From positions 80,861,436-80,925,435 of the forward strand of contig OW388291.1 in the NCBI GenBank assembly GCA_936450465.1: a stretch of 64,000 nt of DNA. The letters run 5' to 3'. Below the pieces are notes generated by a model, which saw only the letters and a list, made by a program, of their open reading frames with translations, was not told the origin of the DNA and searched no databases. The first letter of the stretch is position 1; the number at the start of each line of letters is the position of its first letter. The translations under genes were made by a program, and so were the position numbers. Source of the stretch: Gibbula magus (taxonomy: Eukaryota; Mollusca; Gastropoda; Trochida; Trochidae). Positions 24,311 through 36,749 of the stretch are shown here, in pieces.

Positions 24311-26430
24311 AAAAATCAAGGTCCAACAATCGATAGTTAATTCTAATAGCTAATTTCACATTCAGTACACTTCTGATAGATGTAAATTGGCGCAGCTCCA
24401 AAGCTGAATGCACAAGAAATACATGCCATTTAGATAATGAACAAATATAACATGGTTATATTTGGGATAACACTACCTTCAATAGTACAAATTCTTGTAC
24501 TTTTTTGGGCCGAGCCCACACCCTCAGAGTAAGGCAACTATCTCCAGCGCTGACTCTGTTGTGTTATGTGAAAATGTTTGTTTTTCATTATGGTTTTCAT
24601 TTTAATCAATTTTCATCTTAATGGCAGAACAAAGGTGTTGTTTGTATATGATATCCAGACACTTGTAACTGTGGTAAAAATACTGGAGGAAAAGTTGCTT
24701 TTAGTGTGATTTAAGATTGGAAAAACAAGAAAACAAGATTTCTGAGTTATACTTCACATTCCACCTGATGAAGGAGTGAGCATATACATATCGTGATGTA
24801 TCCTCACGAACAAGAAGTTGTTATTCAAATTATATTTTTTTTAACTTTTAAAGATTATTACATTGTTATAGACAATATCCTGTCATAACAAGATCGATTT
24901 ATTTCAATTGTTCATCTTTCTCTCAATGAAAGTGTTTTGCTCTTTTGTTTATATCATAAAATGTTACCAACGAAATGCATCTAACAGAGCCCACATCAGC
25001 AAGATCCTTTTCAGTCTTGTTGAAATAGAAGAAGATTTCAAGGATTTTTTAAATATTCAGTTGTACGAATTCTATTAATGATTTAACCGTTTATCAGTTA
25101 ATGCAGTAATAATCTGGCTGTCGGTAACCCCAACTCAAGTCTTGATAATGTAGTGAACAATTTTCTATGTACCTGCGTACATCCTGATTATAGACTAACA
25201 TTTAGAAATAAGTTTTGAATATCCCAAAACAAATTTTTTACAAACAATTTAAATAGTTATACAAAATGGAGCCAAAAAGATTCCTGGATTTCTGCCTGGA
25301 GCTGAGGAATCTAGACCTGCTATAATTGTTTAAGGCTCTAGGGTCCGGAGGACAGACTAATCCCGATTACTGTGAGCAAGAATAGTCATGTAGCTGTAAG
25401 CAATCCATGTCTTAAAACTTGGCAAAAGCCGATATTGGGGGACTTTACAAACACCAGACGAATTTTGAAACACTGGCCTCATACTTTGCCCACTTTCCAG
25501 TTCATGCCATATATCTCATGAACAGTTGCACCCAATATCTTCTTTTTGACCGGCCTGACTGCCGATATTGATGAAACATAGATTTGGGTAGATTCATGTG
25601 ATATCATACCGGTATATTATTTGTAATACAAGCCATCTGTATCAGAAATATTGGATTAAAAAACCTTGCTGCTGCATTTGGCTTCGGGATTTCCACTGTT
25701 AGTCTTAAATAGCCTGTTTCGGCTGAGTTCAGCAGAATGCTGAGATGGACAAACATTGCGGTAAACAAACGTAGGAGGTTAGTTGACACGCTTCGATCAA
25801 GGTCACGTCTCTCTTCCTCTCCTTCACCCAATCCAAGGTCAGATTTCGCGGAAAAGCAACCTTTGCCACGTCAGACAAGGAATTGTGTTATTTGGTTATG
25901 GCTTAATTGAAGACCTTGCCTTTCCTTTCCTGCAAACACTCCCCAATTTCTTAAAGACACAAATGTATGACCTTCAATATTGAAGGAAATTGTGAATGGT
26001 TTTACGCTTGTGAAGTAGAGGAAACTTTTGTAGCTCAAACTGATGTATACATTAAAGTGAGATCATTGTTGCTCTTGCAGCAAACACATGTCCTACAGTT
26101 AGAATGAATGTAAAACAAAGTTTAAATGTTTGTGTTTTATCTAAGGCTTTGAAATGAAAGAAACGCTGAATAACTCCAAGATATCCAAGATATAAATCCT
26201 GGATTTACGATGACAAACCATTCAAAAGGCTAGATCTATGTCCCCCAAGCATTGCACTTACCTTTATGTATAATTGCTTACATAAGGCTAGCTGTGTTGT
26301 TTTTGTCATTTAATAATATTTTCAATTTAGATCTTGATCCTGAAATCATTGATTGTTATGTCTTTATATATTGTCTAAGTAGATGTCAATGAACAGTTTA
26401 AATACAAAACCTAGCAGATGATCCAAACAG
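24311..26430. other. Intronic sequence, no gene seen
   Basis: AT-rich, with no conserved frame, RNA gene or clear element beyond the SINE fragment near 24510. Confidence 0.5.
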
Positions 26431-26434
26431 CACT

Positions 26435-27830
26435 ATTTCAGTGAAGGTCGAACCACTAGAATTACTTCTGTCTAATCCAACCACTAGAATTACCTCTGTC
26501 TAGTCCAACCACTAAAATTACCTCTGTCTAGTCCAACCACTAGTATTGCCTGTCTAGTCCAACCACTAAAATTACCTCTGTCTAGTCAAACCATTAAAAT
26601 TACTTCTTTCTAGTCCAACCACTAAAATTACTTCTGTCTAGTCCAACCACTAGTATTGCCTGTCTAGTCCAACCACTAAAATTACCTCTGTCTACTCCAA
26701 CCAATAGAATTACTTCTGTCTAGTCCAACCACTAGAATTAATTACCTCTAGCCAAACCACTAGAATTGCCTCTGTCTAGTCCAACCACTAGTATTGCCTG
26801 TCTAGTCCAACCACTAAAATTACCTCTGTCTAGTCCAACCATTAAAATTACTTCTGTCTAGTCCAACCACTAGAATTAATTACCTCTAGCCAAACCACTA
26901 GAATTGCCTCTGTCTAGTTGAACCACTAGAATTGCCTGTCTAGTCCAACCACTAAAATTACCTCTGTCTAGTCCAACCATTAAAATTACTTCTTTCTAGT
27001 CCAACCACTAAAATTACCTCTGTCTAGTCCAACCACTAAAATGACCTCTGTCTAGTCCAACCACTAAAGTGACCTCTGTCTAGTCCAACCACTAAAATTA
27101 CCTTTGTCTAGTCCAACCACTAGAATTACTTCTGTCTAGTCCAACCACTAGAATTAATTACCTCTAGCCAAACCACTAGAATTGCCTCTGTCTAGTCCAA
27201 CCACTAGAATTGCCTGTCTAGTCCAACCACTAAAATTACCTTTGTCTAGTCGAACCACTAGAATTACTTCTGTCTAGTCCAACCACTAAAATTACCTCTG
27301 TCTAGTCCAACCACTAAAATGACCTCTGTCTAGTCCAACCACATGAATTACTTCTGTCTAGTCCAATCACTAGAATTGCCTCTGTCTAGTACAACCACTA
27401 GAATTGCCTCTGTCTATTCCAACCACTAGAATTGCCTCTGTCTAGTCCAACCACTAGAATTGCCTCTGTCCAGTGCAACCACTAGAATTTATTCTATCAA
27501 GTCCAACCAGTAGAATTGCCTCTGTCCAGTCCAACCACTGGAATTACCTTTGTCTCATCCAACCACTAAAATTGCCTGTCTCATCCAGCCACTAGAATTG
27601 CCTGTCTAATCCAACCGCTGAAATTGCCTCTGTCTAGTCCAACCACTAAAATACTTCTGTCTAGTCCAACCACTAAAATGACCTCTGTCTAGTCCCACCA
27701 CTTGAATAACTTCTGTCTAGTCCAACCACTAAAATTACCTCTGTCAAGTCCAACCACTAAAATTACCTCTGTCTAGTCCAACCACTAGAATTGTCTGTCT
27801 AGTTCCACCACTAGAAATGCCTTGTACAAT
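26435..27830. repeat. Minisatellite, units of 24-28 bp, ~1.4 kb
   Basis: About 50 units of the type TCTAGTCCAACCACTARAAT then TACCTCTG. Several variants alternate (TTACTTCTG, TTGCCTCTG and the shorter TTGCCTG), and a longer variant (TTAATTACCTCTAGCCAAAC) recurs four times. It lies inside the large POLE2 intron. No long frame is encoded. Confidence 0.95.
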
Positions 27831-28610
27831 TAGGGTCTAAACAGCCGTATTGTGGTTGTCCTTGAAGTTCTGCAATTTATATTCATAGAGTTGAGTCAAG
27901 CATAAAGGAATGCAATTGGCTGAGTGTTACTCGTAAGGTAGACACCATATATATGTGGTTGCTTTGGTTGTACATTATATTTATAATTCATATTTGATCA
28001 AATTGTCAGAAGTTTGAAAGGTTAATATGTAGATTATATTTTTGTCAGAGCCTTTAAAAGATATTTCTTCAGGGACCATTTTACATAATAATAGTTTTAA
28101 CTGATTGACAAGTAGGTTGTCAATCTTAGTTTTGCCCCCTAGAGAAAGAAGTTATAAAAGCATCAACATTATCGGGTTAGCAACAACCTATCATAGTTTA
28201 GACATGCCATATCTTGAATATTCATGTCTTTTCATGAGCCTATTTGCTTTAACAGTTATTATTTATTTATTTTGTTGTAAAATGCCAAGGTTAGTGTGGT
28301 CTCTTTACGCCTATAGCGTATTGAAAATGATTGTATCATATGTAAGCAATATCTTATCAATTATTCACTGAACATTAGACACAACAGAATTAAAAAAACA
28401 TGAATTGAGGATTTCATTAAAGGTCAATTTCATTTTAAAAAAAGAATAGTTTGATTTTCATATCTTTTTCATATTGAGATTTTTCACTGAATTCCCTTAT
28501 CTAGCACTAAATCTGATAGAGTACGTCATCTTAATTTTAAATAATTGTTTCAATTATTTTAAGCAAATCTTGTGAAAATGTCACATTATTATTAAAGTCA
28601 ATGTTAAAAT
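27831..28610. other. Intronic sequence, no gene seen
   Basis: AT-rich. An 88-codon open frame at 28105-28371 has hydrophobic stretches but no family resemblance, and it is not treated as a gene. Confidence 0.5.
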
Positions 28611-28613
28611 TTA

Positions 28614-28835
28614 AACTTGCAATGGGTTTGTAAGTACACTTGAGTATAAAGAAAAGTATAAATGATAGTTTTTCCCCATCACTTGCAATGGTTAAGTAAG
28701 TACAATTTATTAAAAACCCTTATATGATTGTAATTCCCAATCAATTGCAATATGGTTCGGAAGTACACTTTGCTAAGAACCCTTATATCAATGATTGTAA
28801 TTCCAAACCACTTTCAATGGTTGTGTAAGTACACT
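28614..28835. repeat. Degenerate tandem repeat, period ~75 bp
   Basis: Three to four diverged units, each with CWWTYGCAATGGTT…AAGTACACTTTG and ACCCTTATAT…TGTAATTCC. The repeat abuts the MITE at 28844. Confidence 0.7.
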
Positions 28836-28843
28836 CTGCAACT

Positions 28844-29063
28844 AACTTCCAAACGCGAGGCATAACTCTTACCAGTCTCCGTAACTGACTGATTTAAGCC
28901 TTGCAGTATTTCCATCACTTTCCATGATAAGATAGTGGAGCGCTGCACCTGAAATGCACAGAGAGCTCTGATTTCCTTGCATGGAAAACTTTAAAGAAAT
29001 GCTGCAAGGCTTCAATTATCCAGTGACAAAGTGACAGGAGTATTGCCTTGCGTAGGGAAGATG
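28844..29063. mobile_element. Inverted-repeat MITE, complete copy
   Basis: The left arm starts AACTTCCAAACGCGAGGCAT and runs to TTGCAGTATTTCC. The right arm runs from GAAATGCTGCAAGGCTTC to CCTTGCGTAGGGAAG and is largely complementary to it. It is the same family as 54092-54314, about 220 bp long with no coding capacity. Confidence 0.75.
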
Positions 29064-30400
29064 CTCTGCAAAATATCATCAATGAATATAACGGCGCATA
29101 TCAGTTAAAACAACAGAACATACATACAGACAGAAGAAGAGATTGCTATGTCCCTATATCCTAATATATCATAAATGTAGTGCTTGCTGTCAGCACATCT
29201 TTTACAGAAAACCAAGGCCTTCAATTACGTCTAATGAGGGAGAGTAGTTGTAAAGACTGAAATTCTGAAAAATGATTATGCTCCAAGAAAACAGGGTTAC
29301 CCTTATTTTTCTTTTTATCCAAATTATTCATTAAAGTTTTGATAACACTTTTAACGAACCAAATCAGATTGCTTTCAATAAGCACTAGGACATTCCTTAG
29401 ATCGAGTGGCTCTGTCATTTCTTATAACAAGGTTGATATAACAACACAAGCTTTCATCCAGTGCATGGTCTCAATAAAGTGAAATAATCATTAGATTCAA
29501 TTACATTGATGTTTGAAGTGACAAGTTTCATTGTAAAGATCACACTTGCATTTAGGGTTACGTTCTTTGCCATTTATTTGGGAATTGTTTTGTTTGGTGG
29601 GATTTATTTTGGTCAATTAATTATGAATATTGTTTTGTTTCTTATTAATATTATTAAATGGCAACAATGTTCATATAATTTTATCATTTTGCCCATTTTA
29701 CCTTTCAAATGCAACGACTATGTGTATCATATTCAATTGATAATTCATTAACTTTTATATCTTTGATTTGTGAATCATACCTTAATTTCAAAATGTTTCT
29801 AATATTAAAAAAATCAAGAAAAAAGTCAAAGGTATAATGCTACAAGTGTCATATTTTAATCTAACAGAACATCAACAACAATAAGCAAAACACCTTGAAC
29901 CTGAAACTTTGCATAACTTCATGTGGGACATAGAGCATGTACATAAATTAACCACATTGATTTGTCACTGCCTCACACGGGCCACTGCCCTAGTTCCAGA
30001 CAGACTTGCCAGATCAATGAGGAGAGATGACTGACCCACATCCAGCCATCAGTGGACAGCACTAGTGAGACGGACGGACGGACATATGTGACATGGGTGG
30101 AGTGTTCCAGGCTGGTGACTGCTGACCTTCAGCTGAGATGGCATTGTCACCTAACCCTGACCCTCTCTAGCCTCCTGCCCTTCTCTCCTCTCCTCTCTCT
30201 CACTCGCTCGTTATTAGCTGCATAAAAATAGTCAGCTGTCCCAAGGTCATGTTTGACAGTTCACCTGCGAAGCATGTTAGTAAATAGAGGCGATCTAACA
30301 CTGTCTTCTCTTGTATGCTGGCTGCTGGCCGTGTACTAAGCAAATTGGAGGATTTCCGAGGCTGTTTGGCATTGAAATGATGGCCTGCTCGGGAGCTGGA
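29064..30400. other. Intronic sequence, upstream region of the exon at 30656
   Basis: AT-rich to about 29900, then clearly richer in G and C toward 30470, with CT-rich runs near 30170-30210 and GACGGACGGACGG near 30070. The composition change is consistent with a promoter-proximal region. Confidence 0.45.
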
Positions 30401-30472
30401 TGTTTAAACGGTCCCTGCCTCCCTGTGTAGAGCCGGCCGGCTGTGTATTTCCGTGTTTGTTCAGTGTGGAGG

Positions 30473-30502
30473 TATAAGACAAACCTTCCTCACCTCAGCA
30501 CA
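30473..30502 (+). promoter_or_regulatory. Possible TATA promoter
   Basis: GGTATAAGAC places a TATA box at 30473-30477. A CA-type initiator (GCACAGTCTCC, adenosine at 30502) lies about 29 bases downstream, the usual spacing. The stretch around it is the least AT-rich of the neighbourhood. Transcription from here would give a ~150-base 5' UTR before the ATG at 30656. There is no experimental support. Confidence 0.4.
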
Positions 30503-30655
30503 GTCTCCTCTCATCCCTCGTCCCGCTCACATCTCACTGTGTGCTCTCATAAACTAATAAGAAATTTGAGGAAAAAAAGTATAATTCAAAATATATCCGA
30601 TTTTGGATTTAATTCCGAATTCTCTTTTGATAACTGGGAGCTGTGATTGGCCAGT

Positions 30656-31030
30656 ATGCTAATTCAAAACGGATGTTACTCAGAGAGTAGTGGCTTCTAT
30701 CAAGATCCAATGTGTGTTCCAATGGGAACTCAGGCGCCGGGTCGAATGGAGGAGTTTTATCCAGGCAGTGCTATGACCCACCCAACTCATTACCAGTATC
30801 GGACACAAGCTCAGCATGTTCCTGGAGTGGACTGTACATGTCCTGCTGTTCCTCCTCAACAAAGTCTCCTACATCAAATATTGACTGGTAAAGGATATAA
30901 GAATGATGTTGTGTGCATGGGACAGCTTATAAAGGTGGAACCGTATCCAGATTTCCCCAACCAGAACTATTGTTATACGTCTGTTATACACGATGGATTT
31001 GCCTCTTATCCACACATGCATAGATACTAA
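30656..31030 (+). CDS. Probable N-terminal exon of a transcription-factor-like protein, nested in the POLE2 intron
   Basis: The family is not recognised. An in-frame TGA at 30644 precedes the first ATG at 30656, so the start is well defined. The open frame runs 124 codons to TAA at 31028-31030. The protein is rich in Tyr, Pro, Gln, Met and Cys. It contains QSLLHQILTGKGYKND, with an LxxIL helix-like motif, followed by MGQLIKVEPYPDFPNQ. IKVE is a canonical SUMO-acceptor motif of the kind common in nuclear receptor and other transcription-factor N-termini. Composition and codon use are unlike the AT-rich surroundings. A good splice donor (AAG before gtatgg) starts at 31032, one base after the stop codon. 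The exon may therefore be a variant first exon with an early stop or sequence error, or a short single-exon product. A possible TATA box lies about 180 bases upstream. Confidence 0.5.
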   Translation: MLIQNGCYSESSGFYQDPMCVPMGTQAPGRMEEFYPGSAMTHPTHYQYRTQAQHVPGVDCTCPAVPPQQSLLHQILTGKGYKNDVVCMGQLIKVEPYPDFPNQNYCYTSVIHDGFASYPHMHRY

Positions 31031-34000
31031 GGTATGGTATATTGTCGTAATTACTGGTGTATATTGTCACATTGTTACTTAAAGATACACATTGTTACTT
31101 ACAGATACACATTGTTACTTATAGACACACATTGTAACTGATAGAGTTTATCTTCACATACAGTATGGTATATTGCCATCATTACATATACAGAAACTAA
31201 CATGATGACACATTGTAACTCTTAGTTATATACTGTTACTTGTAGAGTTTATCTTCACTTACATAGATACTAGAGTATGGTATATTTATAATTATTCATT
31301 TGATAATAAGATACTGTAACTTGTGGGGAGGGGGATGACATGTGCTGACACTGGGAAATGGTATATTCTAACAAATACACATGTTTATTGTCATTGAGGA
31401 TTAGTTTTACTGGAATATGGTATCAAAGTTGCAATAATGAAACACAGTAACTGTCAGCTGACTAACATGTGATATTGATTACCAACTCATACGTTGATAA
31501 ATCTGTTCTTACATTGGGTCTGGTGTATTATTTATTTATTGTTATATACAATGTCATATTGAAACATTGTAACTTTAAGAGATTATTACATCCTTATATG
31601 TGTACCTAAATACTATTAAACTATAACAGTTTAATATTACATTATATTAACACATTATATAACTATTAAGTGATGATGTTGCACTTTCATTATTAGATAC
31701 CGAAAGAATTTATTGTCAGAACTATGCATAACAATAGTTTATTGATTTTGTTTCTGTGAGGATAGAAACTAAGTTATGCTATATATTTGTCGCATGTTCT
31801 CATATTCTTCTTACTAAAATATGGTCTTCTGTAATCATTCAATTTTATCACATGATGGCTGACGCCAGGTTGAATGAATAACTATACATTGTCTTCCCAA
31901 GCATAAGAATAAGGTAAAGTAAATTAAGCCTTTAAAATATGGGATGATAAAATAGGCTGATTAATAGTAATATTATACAACAATAAAGTAACTTTATCTT
32001 TATATAATGAATACCAAGGTTTGATATGCCAGTGAATAACAGATGTGTGTTACAAGCAATACATTGTACCTATAAAGGAGTTGAGCTTTATGGACAGTTT
32101 TACATGTTCTGGGACCACAGCTGGACAGAAAAAATATCATTTGCGTCAAATCTCCTTTTTAATTTCAAGAGAACTAATGGAATATATGTATTTTTAAAAC
32201 TGATTGTGTGAGATTTGTACATTTTGTCAGTGGAATATTAATAGGATTATTTTTATTGGATAATTAGATAAATCAATTGGTAAATACTCTACACACATTA
32301 AAATATTCTCATCAAGTGACTGAATGTGTAGTTGTCATTGCATACATCCATACTGATAGATTGAGTACCACCAACCAACAGATACAGAATATTATATGTC
32401 AAACTATGTGTAGGACATGCGTGCCTGAATATTAGTATTAACCGAGTGAGAGCTAGTGATATACCAATATTCAGGCATGAGTCATGAAATTGATACAAAC
32501 AATAAGCTTAAATCTTCCTTCAAACATGGGCATTCTACCTGTCGTTGCTGCATTCAGAATGCAACTTCTTAGACGAAGCATGACATTATAGCATTGACAG
32601 AGTCATGACATGGCAAAGTGATATATTGCTAATTATATGGAAATTATGAACCCTGATATGTTTGCCCTCGTATATCTATAGTTTGATAAACTGGTCTGAC
32701 ATTGAATTTATCTTCATGTACAGAAGCATTATTGGATACTAAGAATTAAGGGCTAGGAAGATCCACTAGCTCATAGGCCCAAGGCTAGTAAAAAGTATCT
32801 TAGGCTAATAAACAATAATACTTCTACTGGGCTGTAAACTAGGGGTGACTATTGACCCAAAAGGACAAGTCTATTTTGACTAACTATTTCAATAGCGATG
32901 CTCTAAAGTGACCTTCTATTGTGATAATAAATAATAATGAAATAAAACAAAAACCAGCATAAACAGTGTTAAATTGTCTTTTGAAGTAACTTTTCCAAGT
33001 GCCAGAATTTTGCGGTATATCAATAAGAAGGATGACTCTTGCATGTACATGTTAGCTCTCACTGATCTGTTCTCATCTTTTCGCTTCAAGTAAACGATTG
33101 AATTGAATAAACTATTGAAACTATCAATATCTTCATCATATCTTTCTGAAACTTTGCATGTGTATTACCCACAAACTGAAGTGGTACCTTTTGATATTTT
33201 AAGATTTCTGAATTTAAAAAAAAAAAAAATCGTTTCAAAAGAAATGTGTTGGATTTGGACATTGTTCAGGGATAGGTTTAACTCCAAAACCCTTCATCAT
33301 ACCTAAAACTCAGCATGTGTATTACCCACTAATTGAAGTAGTAGATATACAATTATCTGTCAAGATGTGTTATATCACGGACCCTGCAGACTACCACAAT
33401 GTTGAAGTTGATTGTCAGCCATGACGATACAGGATAACCTCACATAATGTTACACTACAACAAAGCTGTTTTTAAACAAAGCTGCTTATTAACAAATGAT
33501 CTGTTTTCTTTTATACCATTTGTAGATTTTATTTTCAAAATCATAATTTTTCATCTCATTTGATATTTCACCCTGATGTACATTATGTTAATTTGAGAGT
33601 TACCATTTAATTTCACTAACGTTTATCACAATATTCCAAATGTTTAGGCATTAATCAATAGATATGTTTTGTATGTATTTATAGTCAATAACTTTTCAAG
33701 CATTTTAAAAACATTTTGAGGAAAAAATACACAAACTAAGGATTTTAACCACAAATTAAAACTGAAAGTTTTATCATTCAAACTGTTAACTCAATGTAAT
33801 CAATGTATAATGTTGCAATAAAAACAGCTTTTATTATATTTTTATGTGCCAGGGACATTTGAAGGACATGTCTCTTCATATTTGATTCATCTCTTCAAAA
33901 TCTCTTTGTATTCTGTATCCACAGCAACAAGCAGTGCTAAACACAAAGTGAATCTTGAGTATCCATGTCTTTAGATGACAAACAAATGTGACATTGCTAT

Positions 34001-34042
34001 TTTGGGATAACACTGTATAAAAGTTGTTGGACCTTGCCTTTG
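31031..34042. other. AT-rich intronic sequence, no gene seen
   Basis: Just after the open exon, 31040-31260 holds degenerate repeats of ACACATTGTTACTTAYAGAT. The remainder has no exon or element that could be recognised. Confidence 0.5.
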
Positions 34043-34200
34043 GCTGATTTTCAGCGTAGTACCACCCATGGGTCGCTCGTTCCAGCCGATGCTCGCAGGT
34101 TTCATTGCAATGCATAGCCTCATTGGTGTTGCAGGCTTTATCCCTCCAATAATACTAGCAGCTGTTGAATACCCATGAAAACGCAACAAACCCCTAATCA
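34043..34200 (+). mobile_element. SINE, 5'-truncated copy that seeds the CTCACC array
   Basis: It matches the 3' two-thirds of the SINEs at 41312 and 52375: TTTCAGCGTAGTACCACCCA, CCAGCCGATGCTCGCAGGTT, GCAATGCATAGCC, TAATACTAGCAGC, then ACGCAACAAACCCCTAATC and CTCATCTCACCTCACC. The tRNA-like head is absent. Confidence 0.85.
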
Positions 34201-35097
34201 CCTCATCTCACCTCACCTCGCCACCCCCCTTCCCTCACCTCACCTCACCTCACTTACCCTTTCCCTTACCTCACCTCACCATCCTCATTCCCTCATCTCA
34301 CCTCACCACCCCCCTTCCCTCACCTCTCCTCACCACCCCCCTTCCCTCATCTCACCTCACCACCCCCCTTACCTCACCTCGCCTTACCTACTCCCTTCCC
34401 TCATCTCACCTCACCACCCCCCTCACCTCACCTCGCCTTACCTACTCCCTTCCCTCACCTCACCTCACCAATCCCTTCCCTTACCTCACCTCACCTCAAC
34501 ACCCCCCTTCCCTCACCTCACCTCACCTCACTTACCCTTTCCCTTACCTCACCTCACCTCGCCATCCCCCTTCCCTCACCTCACCTCACCACCCCCCTTC
34601 CCTCACCTCACCTCACCACCCAACCCTTCCCTCACCTCACCTACTCACTTCCCTCACCTCGCCTCACCTCACCACCCCCTCCCCTTACCTCACCACACCT
34701 CACCACTTCCCTTCCCTCACCTCACCTCACCACCCTCTTCCCTCACCTCATCTCATCTCGCCTCACCACCCCCTCCCCTTACCTCACCACACCTCACCAC
34801 TTCCCTTCCCTCACCTCACCTCGCCACCCCCCTTCCCTCACCTCACCTTACCATCCCTATTCCCTACCTCACCTCACCACCCCCTTCCCTCACCTAACCA
34901 CCCCCTTCCCTCACCTCACCTCACCACCCCCTTCCCTCACCTCACCTCACCACCCCCTTCCCTCACCTCACCTCACCACCCCTTCCCTCACCTCACCTTA
35001 CCATCCCCCTTCCCTTTCCTCACCTCACCACCCCCTTCCCTCACCTCACCTCACCTAACCACCCCCCTTCCCTCACCTCACATAGCCTCACCTCACA
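34190..35097 (+). repeat. Expanded SINE tail: CTCACC/CCACCCCCCTTCC satellite, ~0.9 kb
   Basis: It starts as the simple CTCACC tail of the SINE and becomes longer units of the type CTTCCCTCACCTCACCTCAC then CACCCCC. The + strand is almost free of G (a few CTCGCC units) and the minus strand is purine- and G-rich. The 240-codon Pro/Ser/Thr/His open frame across it is a by-product of the repeat. Confidence 0.9.
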
Positions 35098-35534
35098 TGG
35101 CTGAATGGAAAGTTTAAATTCTGTATCAGACAAAGTATTACCGTAGCACATCTGGTATATTCATATTAAATGAGATAAAAGAAACTTGAGTAAGACAAGT
35201 AAGAAGTAACTGTATTTAGTCTGATATAAAGATATTTATGATAGCGTAAATAAATGGGAGAAACAACAAGAAAGGCTTTATTCAAGATTCCTCACCTTCA
35301 CCCTTTGAAACCATTGGTGATTTTCTCAATGTGTCAAACATGTATTTACATCGTCTGTAAGTCAGAAGGGACAAGCAGTGACAGTTGGCTCTAACTCACG
35401 TCTCTACACTGAACAGGAAGAGCTACTCTAGGGATGTAGAGGCTGTAAGCTGTGTGAAACAATTGACATGTTTGTTTGCTCCCAAATGTGTCACCAATGT
35501 CGGAGGCCCGCCATTTCGGCATTTTGCATGGTCC

Positions 35535-35745
35535 CAAGAAATGTTGGTGTACAGACATTAAACTGCTTGTGTATTTCAGTTTTTGTTGTGCAGCATAGTA
35601 CCACCCTTGTTTCGCTTGTTCTATCTGATGCTCAAAATGCGTAGCCACAATGGCGTTGCAGGTTTTCAACCTGCTATAATACCAGCAGCAGAGATATAAG
35701 ATAAATACTCTTGAAAGCTGTGTTAAACCCCAAGTCATCTCCACT
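35535..35745 (+). mobile_element. Diverged SINE copy (same family as 41312)
   Basis: It contains GCATAGTACCACCCTTGTTT, TGCGTAGCCACAATGGCGTT, ATAATACCAGCAGC and AATACTCTTGAAAGCTGTGT, ending AAACCCCAAGTCATCTCC. It is more mutated than the other copies and its head is lost. Confidence 0.7.
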
Positions 35746-36239
35746 CTTCATTCTGTTGTCATCACTAATGGCTGAATACTGCCATGTAGTTCTAATCAGT
35801 AAATCAATCCCTGTTCTATTTTCAATGATTAGAGTTTGGTTAGATTTCACCAGTTCTCATTTGACCTGATTTACCTCAGTTTGATGGACACCTGTACATT
35901 ACACAATACTTTACATTCTTTTGTCTTTATCTTGAGAAAACTGATGGAAAATAATTTAAACTTTCTCATGAAATAACATTGAGCATTGCTGGGGAAAAAA
36001 TGTAATGAAAACTCTAATAAAAATGATAAAAAGTCTGATTTTGTTAGGGGCAACAAAATACTGTATAACATTATGCAGTAAGGTGAGCAATTTTAACTGT
36101 TATTACCATATAACCTTGAGCGTCTTGTCAAAAATGTAATTAAACCGTATGACGTCTGAATGTTAGTCACACATACAGAGTCGAAAATCAACAAAATGAC
36201 ATTTGAAGGCCATGCTTTTCTTAAACATAATAGACACAC

Positions 36240-36749
36240 CCATATATCTCGCCCCATCCTCGGTTACCCAGGGTTTAATATATGCTCTGTTACTCTCCAC
36301 TATATCACCCCTGTACCCACCCTGTACCCAAATTACCGGCCCTTGGTCGGCGTGACGAAATCAGTAACCAATGAAAATGCTCAATAGAATTCACTGAGTT
36401 TTTCAATTTCAAATCTTTCACACACTTTCTTGAAGTCTGCCATGTTGAATTAATTACCGAAGAGATCTGTTAAATGAATTTTCATTGGCCCCCAGGTCCA
36501 AGGTGGGTAGCAGTTTGATTGGCTCAAGTCAGCCAAGGGCAGGTAATTTGAGTAATAATAATAGATTTGTAAAGCGCCTAATATCCACCTTAAAGATGCT
36601 CAGTGGCGCTGATACAGTGATAAAACTGGAAAATATATACATATATACATGAGTACAGATTTCCCAATAGAGTGTCCCAGGGGTGATATAGTGGAGAGTA
36701 ACAGAGTATGTATAAAACCCTGGGTAACTGAGGATGATCCCGCCCATAT
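36240..36749. mobile_element. Inverted-repeat element with ~73-bp arms
   Basis: The left arm (36240-36313) contains GGTTACCCAGGG, GCTCTGTTACTCTCCACTAT and ATCACCCCTG. The right arm (36678-36749) is its reverse complement with a few mismatches. The ~365-bp centre holds TTTGTAAAGCGCCTAATATC and no coding frame. It is foldback or MITE-like with no obvious target duplication. Confidence 0.75.

Noticed and set aside
28105..28371. Small hydrophobic 88-codon frame
   Set aside because: AT-rich sequence gives hydrophobic residues by chance; no homologous family, promoter or splice sites.
30443..30646. 67-codon frame just upstream of the nested exon
   Set aside because: It lies across the possible TATA box and 5' UTR, ends in the TGA before the ATG at 30656, and has no recognisable motif.
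34175..34897. 240-codon Pro/Ser/His/Leu-rich frame
   Set aside because: It is a translation of the expanded CTCACC tail, and the G-free strand simply lacks stop codons.
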